Below, piece after piece: positions 39,644-48,149 of a stretch of 64,000 nucleotides of DNA. Positions within the stretch are counted from its first letter, which is position 1, and the number at the start of each line of letters is the position of its first letter. Below the pieces are notes generated by a model. It was not told where the DNA came from, searched no databases, and saw only the letters and a list, made by a program, of their open reading frames with translations. The DNA comes from an uncultured Lachnospiraceae bacterium (GTDB lineage Bacteria > Bacillota > Clostridia > Lachnospirales > Lachnospiraceae). Where the stretch lies: NCBI GenBank assembly GCA_949502235.1, contig CATBDC010000018.1, positions 1 through 64,000 of the forward strand, read 5' to 3'. The translations under genes were made by a program, and so were the position numbers.

Positions 39644-40597
39644 ATGGTAAAATATATTTTGAAAAAAATAATTTACATGATTGTTACACTGTGGATTATC
39701 CTGACAGTCACCTTTTTCCTTATGTATTCCATGCCGGGGGATCCGACACAGGCATCCGCAAAGGTTCTGCCGGAGGCAGTGCAGAAGAACCTGGAGGCGA
39801 AATGGGGCTTAGATAAGCCGCTTGGGGAGCAATATGTGATTTATTTGAAAAATCTGATTCATGGAAATATGGGTGAATCTTATATGACGCCGGGCCTGAC
39901 GGCAAATCAGGCTATAGAGGAACGTTTCCCGGCATCTTTGCAGCTCGGCCTGCAGGCGGTTGCAGTAAGCCTGATTCTGGGTTTGATTCTCGGAATTCTG
40001 GCTGCTTTTAATAGAGGAAAATGGATTGATTTTGTGACAATATTTATTGCAATTTTAGGAGTGTCTATTCCGAGCTTTGTATTTGCGGCGCTGCTGCAGA
40101 AATATGCCGCAGGCGGTATTTTCCCTATCATTGGATGGGTGACAGAGGGAATGGGGCTGGCTGACATATTTAAATATACGGCTCTACCTACAATGGCGGC
40201 GGCAATCAGCGGGATAGCAACCTATTCCAGATTTATGCGTTCTTCTGTTCTGGATGTGCTTGGTGCGGATTATATTCTCTTGGCAAAATCAAAGGGATGC
40301 TCCAGATTCCAGATTATCTGGCGCCATGTCATGCGCAATGCGATTACACCGATTATTTCGATTGTAGCTCCGCAGATAGCGGCAATCGTAACAGGTTCCT
40401 TTGTAATTGAAAGAATATTTTCGATACCAGGGCTTGGGCGATATTATGTTGACAGTGTAAATGGACGAGACTATCCTATGATTCTTGCAACGACATTATT
40501 TTTTTCCATGATTTTTATTATTTGCATGGTAGGAATGGATATATTGTATGCAGTTGTGGATCCGAGAGTTCGTAAGAGCATTATAGATGGAAACTAG
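39644..40597 (+). CDS. Opp/Dpp-type ABC transporter permease (DppB-like)
   Basis: MPGDPTQASA; GADYILLAKSKGCSRFQIIWRHVMRNA. Confidence 0.95.
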   Translation: MVKYILKKIIYMIVTLWIILTVTFFLMYSMPGDPTQASAKVLPEAVQKNLEAKWGLDKPLGEQYVIYLKNLIHGNMGESYMTPGLTANQAIEERFPASLQLGLQAVAVSLILGLILGILAAFNRGKWIDFVTIFIAILGVSIPSFVFAALLQKYAAGGIFPIIGWVTEGMGLADIFKYTALPTMAAAISGIATYSRFMRSSVLDVLGADYILLAKSKGCSRFQIIWRHVMRNAITPIISIVAPQIAAIVTGSFVIERIFSIPGLGRYYVDSVNGRDYPMILATTLFFSMIFIICMVGMDILYAVVDPRVRKSIIDGN

Positions 40598-40610
40598 GAG
40601 GTGCATAGGA

Positions 40611-41540
40611 ATGACAGATTTAAATAACAGTATGACAGAGGAGATGTTTCAGGGGCTGGGCGTGGATGAGCAGAGCTCTGAAACACTGGTGCGTCCCAGT
40701 ATTTCCTACTGGCAGGATGCAGTGAGAAGGCTGAAAAAGAACAAGATAGCAATGCTAAGCCTTTTTTTCCTGATTTTTATGATTTTGATGTGTATTTTTG
40801 CACCCTATATTTATCCCCATCCATATAACGAGCAGAATATTGCAATTACAAATCAGGGCCCCACTGCAGAACATATTTTTGGCCTGGATGACCTTGGACG
40901 CGATATTTTTGCAAGAATCTGGGTTGGAGGGAGAGTATCTCTGACAATCGGTATTGTGGGGGCTCTTGTTTCTCTTGTGGCTGGAACTTTATACGGAGGT
41001 ATCAGCGGATTCTGCGGCGGGATTGTGGATGATGTAATGATGCGTATACTGGAAATAATTGTAGGTATTCCGTACATGGTAGTTGTTATTATTGTTTCTG
41101 TATTTCTTGGGAAAGGCATGACGTCCCTTATGATAGCCCTTTGTATGACAAGCTGGACGGGGCTTGCCAGACTTGTCAGAGGAGAGATTATTGAGCTGAA
41201 GGAGAGCGAATATGTCATGGCGGCAAGAGTTCTTGGAACTCCGTCATTCCGGATAATTACAAAACATCTGATTCCAAACACGCTTAGTATTATCATTATT
41301 AATACAACGTTTTCCATTCCAAGCTTTATTTTTTCTGAAGCATTTTTGAGTTTTCTTGGCATGGGAATCCAGCCGCCTCTTACAAGCTGGGGAGCAATGG
41401 CGGCTCTTGGACAGCAGCAGATGACGTATTATCCACATGAGCTGATTTTCCCGGCTTTGGCAATTTCCGTTACGATGCTGGCGTTTAATCTTTTAGGCGA
41501 TGGGCTTCGTGATGCGTTTGATCCAAAGCTGCGCCAGTAA
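40611..41540 (+). CDS. Opp/Dpp-type ABC transporter permease (DppC-like)
   Basis: HIFGLDDLGRDIFARIWVGGRVSL; EYVMAARVLGTPSFRIITKHLIPNT. Confidence 0.95.
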   Translation: MTDLNNSMTEEMFQGLGVDEQSSETLVRPSISYWQDAVRRLKKNKIAMLSLFFLIFMILMCIFAPYIYPHPYNEQNIAITNQGPTAEHIFGLDDLGRDIFARIWVGGRVSLTIGIVGALVSLVAGTLYGGISGFCGGIVDDVMMRILEIIVGIPYMVVVIIVSVFLGKGMTSLMIALCMTSWTGLARLVRGEIIELKESEYVMAARVLGTPSFRIITKHLIPNTLSIIIINTTFSIPSFIFSEAFLSFLGMGIQPPLTSWGAMAALGQQQMTYYPHELIFPALAISVTMLAFNLLGDGLRDAFDPKLRQ

Positions 41541-41554
41541 CAGGAGGTAGCAAG

Positions 41555-42586
41555 ATGAGTGAGCATTTATTAGACATTGAGAATCTGAAGGTTTCCTTTC
41601 ATACATATGCAGGAGAGGTACAGGCCGTACGGGGAGTTTCCCTTAAGGTAAACGCAGGAGAATGTATCGCGGTTGTGGGGGAATCCGGTTCGGGAAAAAC
41701 AGTAACCTCGAAGGCAGTGCTGGGATTGATTGCAGAGCCGCCGGGAGAAATCAAAAAGGACAGCCGGATTCTGTTTGAGGGAAAAAACATTCTTGATTTT
41801 ACGGAGAAGGAATGGAGAAATTTTAGAGGAAAAGACGCGGCAATGATTTTTCAGGATCCTATGACATCCTTAAATCCTACCATGAAGGTTGGAAAGCAGA
41901 TTATGGAAAGTATTCTGTTGCACAATAAGATCAGTAAACAGGAGGCAAAGGAGCGGGCAATCGAGCTCTTAAGGCAGGTAAATATCCCCAATCCGGAGGA
42001 CAGGCTGAACCAGTACCCTTACGAATTTTCCGGCGGAATGAGACAGCGGGTTGTGATTGCAATTGCATTGGCCTGCAATCCGAAGCTTATGATTGCCGAT
42101 GAGCCTACAACAGCTTTGGATGTGACGATTCAAGCTCAGATTATGAAGCTTCTTAAGGAAATTCAGAAGAAAAATAATACGGCGGTTATCATGATTACCC
42201 ATGATCTTGGCGTTGTGGCAGGTATGGCAGAGTATATTACGGTTATGTATGCGGGCTGTGTGGTTGAATCCGGAAAAGTGGAGGAAATTTTTCACAATCC
42301 TCAGCATCCCTATACAAGTGCCCTTCTTAAAGCAGTGCCGAATATGGAAAATGAAAACAAATCAGAGCTTCAGATCATACCGGGAACTCCGCCGGACCTT
42401 ATTATGCCTCCAAAGGGCTGCGGGTTTGCAAGCCGGTGTAGGTATTGTATGGGAATCTGTAAGGAACAGTCTCCTGATTTTACGCATGTGTCAGAATCAC
42501 ATAAAGCGGCGTGCTGGCTGCACCATCCGATGGCAAAGAAAGTGCTGGGGACAGAGGATATAAGGAGGGTGTTGGAAAATGAGTAA
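41555..42586 (+). CDS. Opp/Dpp-type ABC transporter ATP-binding protein (DppD-like)
   Basis: GESGSGKTVTSKAVLGL; FSGGMRQRVVIAIAL; C-terminal oligopeptide_trp cysteine motif. Confidence 0.96.
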   Translation: MSEHLLDIENLKVSFHTYAGEVQAVRGVSLKVNAGECIAVVGESGSGKTVTSKAVLGLIAEPPGEIKKDSRILFEGKNILDFTEKEWRNFRGKDAAMIFQDPMTSLNPTMKVGKQIMESILLHNKISKQEAKERAIELLRQVNIPNPEDRLNQYPYEFSGGMRQRVVIAIALACNPKLMIADEPTTALDVTIQAQIMKLLKEIQKKNNTAVIMITHDLGVVAGMAEYITVMYAGCVVESGKVEEIFHNPQHPYTSALLKAVPNMENENKSELQIIPGTPPDLIMPPKGCGFASRCRYCMGICKEQSPDFTHVSESHKAACWLHHPMAKKVLGTEDIRRVLENE

Positions 42587-43550
42587 CGGTAATCAGGAAG
42601 TACTGGTTCATGTGAAGAACATGAAAAAATACTTTAATATAAGGAATAAAGGCGTGTTAAAAGCAGTAGACGATGTTTCTTTTGATATCTACAAGGGAGA
42701 AACACTGGGACTGGTGGGGGAGTCCGGGTGCGGGAAAACGACATGCGGACGGACGATACTTGGTTTATATCCTGTCACAGAAGGGGAAATTGAGTATGAG
42801 GGAAGAAATGTTACGAATTTTAAGAAAGGTGATCTGCCCTGGTTTAAAAAGCGCGCCCAGATGATTTTTCAGGATCCTTATGCGTCACTGGATCCCCGTA
42901 TGACTGTGGAGAGTATTATCGCGGAGGGAATGGAAAATTTCGGAATTTACCAGAAGCCGGAGGAGAGAAAAGAGAGAATCTATGAACTTCTTCAATTAGT
43001 AGGGCTTAATAAGGAGCATGCATCAAGATTTCCTCATGAATTTTCAGGAGGGCAGAGGCAGAGGATTGGTATCGCAAGGGCTTTGGCAGTTGATCCAGAG
43101 TTTATTGTATGTGATGAGCCTATCTCCGCGCTGGATGTATCCATTCAGGCGCAGGTTGTCAATCTCCTTGTGAAGCTTCAGAAGGAGCTGGGGCTTACAT
43201 ACCTCTTTATTGCCCATGACTTATCTATGGTGAAGCATATTTCCGACAGGGTGGGGGTTATGTATATGGGACATATTGTGGAGCTTGCGTCAAGCACGGA
43301 GCTGTACGCCAATCCGCAGCACCCCTATACGAAGGCGCTTTTAAGTGCAATTCCCATACCGGATCCGGAAAAAGAGAAAAATAAGGTGGTGCTTCCCTTA
43401 GAGGGAGAGGTGGGAAGCCCCATAAACTGCGGGCCGGGCTGTCGGTTTGCAAGCCGGTGCAAATATGCCACAGAGAAGTGTAAAACAGAAACGCCGGAAT
43501 TAAAGGAGATAGAAGCAGGGCATTTTGCAGCGTGTCATTTGTTTGAATAA
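42579..43550 (+). CDS. Opp/Dpp-type ABC transporter ATP-binding protein (DppF/OppF-like)
   Basis: GESGCGKTTCGRTILGLY; FSGGQRQRIGIARAL; FASRCKYATEKC. Confidence 0.96.
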   Translation: MSNGNQEVLVHVKNMKKYFNIRNKGVLKAVDDVSFDIYKGETLGLVGESGCGKTTCGRTILGLYPVTEGEIEYEGRNVTNFKKGDLPWFKKRAQMIFQDPYASLDPRMTVESIIAEGMENFGIYQKPEERKERIYELLQLVGLNKEHASRFPHEFSGGQRQRIGIARALAVDPEFIVCDEPISALDVSIQAQVVNLLVKLQKELGLTYLFIAHDLSMVKHISDRVGVMYMGHIVELASSTELYANPQHPYTKALLSAIPIPDPEKEKNKVVLPLEGEVGSPINCGPGCRFASRCKYATEKCKTETPELKEIEAGHFAACHLFE

Positions 43551-43570
43551 TCTCATTGCTAATTAAAAGG

Positions 43571-43638
43571 ATCAGGTCTGTGCATTTACTGTGCAGACCG
43601 TAAGAAAGTGTTACTGTGAACAAAGTTTGCAGTAACAC
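43571..43638. repeat. Full-length copy of dispersed two-hairpin repeat, downstream of the Opp operon
   Basis: GGTCTGTGCA-tttac-TGTGCAGACC then GTGTTACTG...CAGTAACAC, followed by tttta; related copies at 18073, 25595, 1003, 12127. Confidence 0.8.
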
Positions 43639-43650
43639 TTTTATATCAGC

Positions 43651-43794
43651 TCATTCCGATTTTTTGTTTTTAGCCGTAGGCTTATATTGTTCCTCACCAG
43701 ATTCAATGTAAAGTACAAAATCATTAATTTCTTTTTCAGTCCATCCGGCAGAACGTAGGCCTAAAAGCAGCCTGGCGATCTCAGTCATATTCAT
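43651..43794 (-). CDS. Small protein, 47 aa: MNMTEIARLLLGLRSAGWTEKEINDFVLYIESGEEQYKPTAKNKKSE
   Basis: Read from minus strand (below ORF-track cutoff); similar in layout to the TAG-interrupted ORF at 13221-13343. Confidence 0.6.
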   Translation of the reverse strand: MNMTEIARLLLGLRSAGWTEKEINDFVLYIESGEEQYKPTAKNKKSE

Positions 43795-43985
43795 AATTAT
43801 CACAACCCTTCTGTTAAGCAATTATAGCGTTCTGTTATTATAGTAACGCCTGCATAATTTATAGTCAAGAATGTTTGTAGAAATATCCTTTACAAATTTC
43901 TCATCATATGGTATTCTATTTGAGAATTACTTCATTGCTTTAAAGCGTAACGGTTTAAAGCGAAAGAACATGAGAAAGACGAGGG

Positions 43986-45521
43986 ATGATTATGTTAATC
44001 AAATTAGTATTATTGGTGGTATTTTTTGCAGTGATGGTGGCCGTAGGCCTCTATGCCAGAAAGCATGCCACGAGTGTAGACGGGTATGTGCTGGGCGGCC
44101 GTTCGGTAGGGCCGTGGCTTACGGCATTTGCCTATGGTACATCTTACTTTTCGGCGGTTGTGTTTGTAGGCTATGCGGGACAGTTCGGGTGGAAATACGG
44201 ACTTGCAAGTACCTGGATCGGGCTTGGCAATGCTGTTATCGGGAGTCTCATGGCCTGGGTGGTGCTTGGAAGGCGCACGAAGGTTATGACACAGCACCTG
44301 AATTCAAAGACCATGCCGGATTTCTTCGGCTCCAGATATGAGAGTAAGGCTCTGAAGATTGCAGCGTCTGCAATCGTATTTATTTTCCTTGTGCCTTATA
44401 CGGCGTCCGTATATAACGGCCTGTCCAGGCTGTTTGGAATGGCGTTTAACATTCCTTATACATACTGTGTTATCGGAATGGCGGTGTTTACTGCGATTTA
44501 TGTTATTTTAGGCGGCTATATGGCAACAGCTATTAATGACTTCATTCAGGGAATTATTATGCTGGGCGGCATCATAGCGGTGATTACCGCAGTTTTTTCC
44601 GGGCAGGGAGGATTTATTGCTGCCATACGTAAAATGGCGGAGATTCCAAGTGATGTTCCGGTTACCATGGGACAGCCGGGGGCATTTACCTCCTTTTTCG
44701 GACCGGATCCGCTAAATCTTCTGGGAGTTGTGATACTTACTTCTCTCGGAACCTGGGGGCTTCCTCAGATGGTGGGTAAGTTTTATGCTATCAAGGATGA
44801 GAAATCTATTAATACGGGAACTGTAATTTCTACCCTATTTGCGGTTGTAATTTCCGGCGGATGTTATTTCCTGGGCGGCTTCGGAAGGCTGTTTGACAAT
44901 CCGTCTCTTTATGACGAGGCGGGAAATATGGCTTTTGACGGAATCGTGCCTTATATGCTTTCCACTCTGCCGGACATCCTGATTGGTGTTGTTGTGGTGC
45001 TCGTGCTGTCAGCCTCCATGTCAACGCTTGCTTCACTTGTCCTGACTTCAAGCTCTACGCTGACACTGGATTTTTTAAAGGATAATATAATTAAGGATAT
45101 GAGTGAGAAGAAGCAGGTAAAGACAATGCAGGTACTGGTTGTATTTTTTATCGTCCTGTCACTTGTAATTGCCCTTGATCCGCCTACCTTTATCGCCCAG
45201 CTTATGGGTATCTCCTGGGGAGCGCTTGCGGGGGCCTTTCTGGCACCGTTTCTGTACGGACTGTACTTAGAGGGCGTGACAAAGGCTGCTGTGTGGGCAA
45301 GCTTTGCGGCAGGTATCGGCATTACGGTTTCGAATATGTTTCTGCATTACATAGCCTCCCCAATCAATGCAGGTGCTATTGCTATGATAGCAGGACTGAT
45401 TATCGTCCCGGTGGTGAGCCTTGCCACACCGAAGATGGAGAAGAAAAAAGTGGATGAGATGTTCGAGTGCTACGAAGAAAAAGTGACAATAACCAAGAAA
45501 AGGTCGCTTCCGGCGAACTAG
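43986..45521 (+). CDS. Sodium:solute symporter (SSS) family protein
   Basis: LGGRSVGPWLTAFAYGTSYFSAVVFVGYAGQFG; GTWGLPQMVGKFYAIKDEKSI; ~13 TM. Confidence 0.93.
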   Translation: MIMLIKLVLLVVFFAVMVAVGLYARKHATSVDGYVLGGRSVGPWLTAFAYGTSYFSAVVFVGYAGQFGWKYGLASTWIGLGNAVIGSLMAWVVLGRRTKVMTQHLNSKTMPDFFGSRYESKALKIAASAIVFIFLVPYTASVYNGLSRLFGMAFNIPYTYCVIGMAVFTAIYVILGGYMATAINDFIQGIIMLGGIIAVITAVFSGQGGFIAAIRKMAEIPSDVPVTMGQPGAFTSFFGPDPLNLLGVVILTSLGTWGLPQMVGKFYAIKDEKSINTGTVISTLFAVVISGGCYFLGGFGRLFDNPSLYDEAGNMAFDGIVPYMLSTLPDILIGVVVVLVLSASMSTLASLVLTSSSTLTLDFLKDNIIKDMSEKKQVKTMQVLVVFFIVLSLVIALDPPTFIAQLMGISWGALAGAFLAPFLYGLYLEGVTKAAVWASFAAGIGITVSNMFLHYIASPINAGAIAMIAGLIIVPVVSLATPKMEKKKVDEMFECYEEKVTITKKRSLPAN

Positions 45522-45546
45522 AAAAGATGAGTTGGTTTTAGAGGAC

Positions 45547-45733
45547 GCATCCATGTAAAAATAAATAGAACCCTCACAAACAGGGACAACATTACAGGGA
45601 ACTAACTATTAACTACGACTAAGACGTTCGGGAGAGCCCTCACGCCTAAGTCTGCGTAAATAGTGGATTTCCCTTCCATTAAGAACGTCCCTTGATTTGT
45701 TTGTGAGGGTTCTATTTATTTTTACATGGATGC
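45547..45733. repeat. Hairpin element copy 1: 36-bp perfect inverted arms plus structured core
   Basis: gcatccatgtaaaaataaatagaaccctcacaaaca (45547-45582) / tgtttgtgagggttctatttatttttacatggatgc (45698-45733); core aligns with copy 2. Confidence 0.95.
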
Positions 45734-46000
45734 TGTGCTTCGAAAAGCGAAAATCTTTATACGTTTGCCAGAAACTCTGCGGCGCGCGGTGAGGGAAGTT
45801 AAGATTAAAAAGTGAGGTGTGAGAAGGAGGGAGACTTAAAGGTATATGGAGTGGAGATTTTCTCTGTCTGGCGGTGAAGCGCATCCAGCATAAGCGGCGT
45901 GGTTTGTTTGTCTGACGGTGTCAGCAGGCCCCTTCCTCCTGCACCTGCGTCCTCCGACCACAAATTCAAACCCCCGCACATTAATATATATCAAGATGAA

Positions 46001-46086
46001 TGATTAATTTTGTCTCTTCCATTTTCCTTTTGTATATGTTATGATAAGTGCAGTCTTAAAATAAGACAATGAATTTGATTAATTTT
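46001..46086 (+). promoter_or_regulatory. Putative leuA-araC control region
   Basis: Direct repeats TGATTAATTTT at 46001-46011 and 46076-46086; candidate TTCCAT-17-TATGAT (extended -10 TGtTATGAT) between them. Confidence 0.4.
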
Positions 46087-46091
46087 AATTT

Positions 46092-48098
46092 ATGGGAGTG
46101 GTTGACAGCATGAAGAATTTTCAGAAATATGAAAGAACTTATTTTTTGCCGCCGGAGGTGACTTATGACTGGGCGAAGAAGGATTACATTGACAAGCCGC
46201 CTATCTGGTGCAGTGTGGATCTTCGGGATGGGAATCAGGCGCTGATTGAGCCTATGAGCTTAGAGGAGAAGCTGGAGTTTTTCCAGATGCTTGTGAAGAT
46301 TGGATTTAAGGAGATTGAGGTGGGCTTTCCGGCTGCGTCTGAGACAGAGTATCAGTTTATGAGAACGCTGATTGAGAAGGATATGATTCCGGATGATGTG
46401 ACGGTGCAGGTGCTGACACAGGCCAGGGAGCATATTATTAAGAAGACCTTTGAGGCAGTGAAGGGGGCGCCCCATGCGGTGGTGCATCTGTATAATTCTA
46501 CCTCTGTTGCCCAGAGGGAGCAGGTGTTTAAGAAGAGTAAGGAAGAGATTAAGAAGATTGCAGTTGACGGGGCGGAGCTTCTTCTTAAGCTGGCGTCTGA
46601 GACGGAAGGGAATTTTACCTTCCAGTACAGCCCGGAGAGCTTTCCGGGGACGGAGGTTGACTATGCGGTGGAGGTATGTAACGCAGTGCTTGACGTGTGG
46701 AAACCCACAGCGGATAATAAGGCGATTATTAATATACCTACAACTGTGGAAAATGCCATGCCTCATGTATTTGCCAGCCAGTTAGAGTATGTACATAAGC
46801 ACCTTAACTACCGGGAGAATGTGATTCTCTGCCTGCATCCCCACAATGACAGGGGCTGCGGCGTGGCTACGGCGGAGCTTGGTATTCTGGCGGGAGCGGA
46901 TCGGATTGAGGGTACGCTTTTCGGAAATGGAGAGCGAACCGGTAATGTGGATATTATTACGCTGGGAATGAATATGTATTCCCACGGCGTGGATCCGGGG
47001 CTTGATTTTTCCAACATGTCAGAGATCCGTGAAACCTATGAAAGACTTACAAGGATGCATGTATATGAGCGGCAGCCATATGGCGGGGATTTGGTATTTA
47101 CAGCCTTCTCTGGTTCTCATCAGGATGCCATTGCAAAGGGGATGAACTGGAGGGAGGAGAGACAGTGCGATACATGGACGGTTCCTTATCTGCCTATTGA
47201 TCCGCAGGATGTAGGAAGAAGGTATGACTCCGATGTGATCCGTATTAACAGCCAGTCAGGAAAGGGCGGCGTTAACTATATCTTAAAGCAGAGCCACGGC
47301 ATCAATCTGCCGCAGGAAATGAGAGAGGAGGTTGGCTATCTTGTAAAGGATGTGTCTGATAAGGCTCACAAGGAGCTGAATCCTGAGTGGGTATACCAGA
47401 TCTTCTCCGACAATTATATTAACACCAAGCCGGTATTTCATATTGATGAATGTCATTTCAAGCAGATTGACGGGATTACTGCGGAGGCAACTATTAATCA
47501 CGGCGGGGACAGCCGGGTGATTACGGCTATCGGAAACGGGCGTCTGGACGCGGTAAGCAATGCGATTAAGCAATATTTTAATATCAGCTATGAGCTGCGC
47601 TATTATGAGGAGCATACGCTTTCCAAGGGTTCATCTGCCAAGGCGGCATCCTATGTGGGAATCGTCTGCAAGGGAAGAACCTTCTGGGGCGTAGGTATTG
47701 ATGCGGATATTATCAAATCCTCCATTGAGGCCCTGATTGTTGCGGTAAATAAGATTGAGGAGATCGGAAGCGCACAGGGCTGCAAGGATGAGCGGATGAT
47801 TGAGATTATGAATTATATTCAGGCAAATTATATTGATATTACCTTAGATGACCTGGCGGAGCATTTCTTCCTGTCGAAGCCGTATATTTCCAAATATATT
47901 AAGGAAAAGTCGGGAATGACCTTCGGAGATCTGGTGAAGAAGATTCGGATGAAGAAGGCGAGGGCGCTTCTTAAGAGCAGCAGCATGACAGTAGAAAATA
48001 TAGCTCTTACGGTGGGATATCAGAATGTAGAGCATTTTAACCGGCTGTTTAAGAAGGCATATGACATGACGCCGATGCAGTTTCGGAATCAGAAGTAG
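46092..48098 (+). CDS. leuA: 2-isopropylmalate synthase (LeuA) fused to a C-terminal AraC-type HTH domain
   Basis: [51 protein letters not shown], LeuA dimer/allosteric domain, then [96 protein letters not shown]. Confidence 0.95.
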   Translation: MGVVDSMKNFQKYERTYFLPPEVTYDWAKKDYIDKPPIWCSVDLRDGNQALIEPMSLEEKLEFFQMLVKIGFKEIEVGFPAASETEYQFMRTLIEKDMIPDDVTVQVLTQAREHIIKKTFEAVKGAPHAVVHLYNSTSVAQREQVFKKSKEEIKKIAVDGAELLLKLASETEGNFTFQYSPESFPGTEVDYAVEVCNAVLDVWKPTADNKAIINIPTTVENAMPHVFASQLEYVHKHLNYRENVILCLHPHNDRGCGVATAELGILAGADRIEGTLFGNGERTGNVDIITLGMNMYSHGVDPGLDFSNMSEIRETYERLTRMHVYERQPYGGDLVFTAFSGSHQDAIAKGMNWREERQCDTWTVPYLPIDPQDVGRRYDSDVIRINSQSGKGGVNYILKQSHGINLPQEMREEVGYLVKDVSDKAHKELNPEWVYQIFSDNYINTKPVFHIDECHFKQIDGITAEATINHGGDSRVITAIGNGRLDAVSNAIKQYFNISYELRYYEEHTLSKGSSAKAASYVGIVCKGRTFWGVGIDADIIKSSIEALIVAVNKIEEIGSAQGCKDERMIEIMNYIQANYIDITLDDLAEHFFLSKPYISKYIKEKSGMTFGDLVKKIRMKKARALLKSSSMTVENIALTVGYQNVEHFNRLFKKAYDMTPMQFRNQK

Positions 48099-48149
48099 GA
48101 ATCTTTTTACATATTGTAGTAAAATGAGAAAAAAGGAGGGCAGTGAGAG

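Noticed and set aside
43939-43962. Direct repeat TTTAAAGCG x2 upstream of the sodium:solute symporter
   Set aside because: Only 9 bp with palindromic composition; could be regulatory but no supporting context.
45614-45658. An additional paired region in the hairpin core (TACG/CGTA in copy 1, GGAG/CTCC in copy 2)
   Set aside because: The two pairings are in different registers after alignment, so they were not counted as covariation.
45609-45884. 91-aa minus-strand ORF ending in NGREIHYLRRLRREGSPERLSRS
   Set aside because: The C-terminal part overlaps the structured hairpin core. Copy 2 also reads as NEGEIHRLWRLRSEGFPELLSLR, but stem compensatory changes explain the conservation better than coding; a dN/dS test on more copies would decide.
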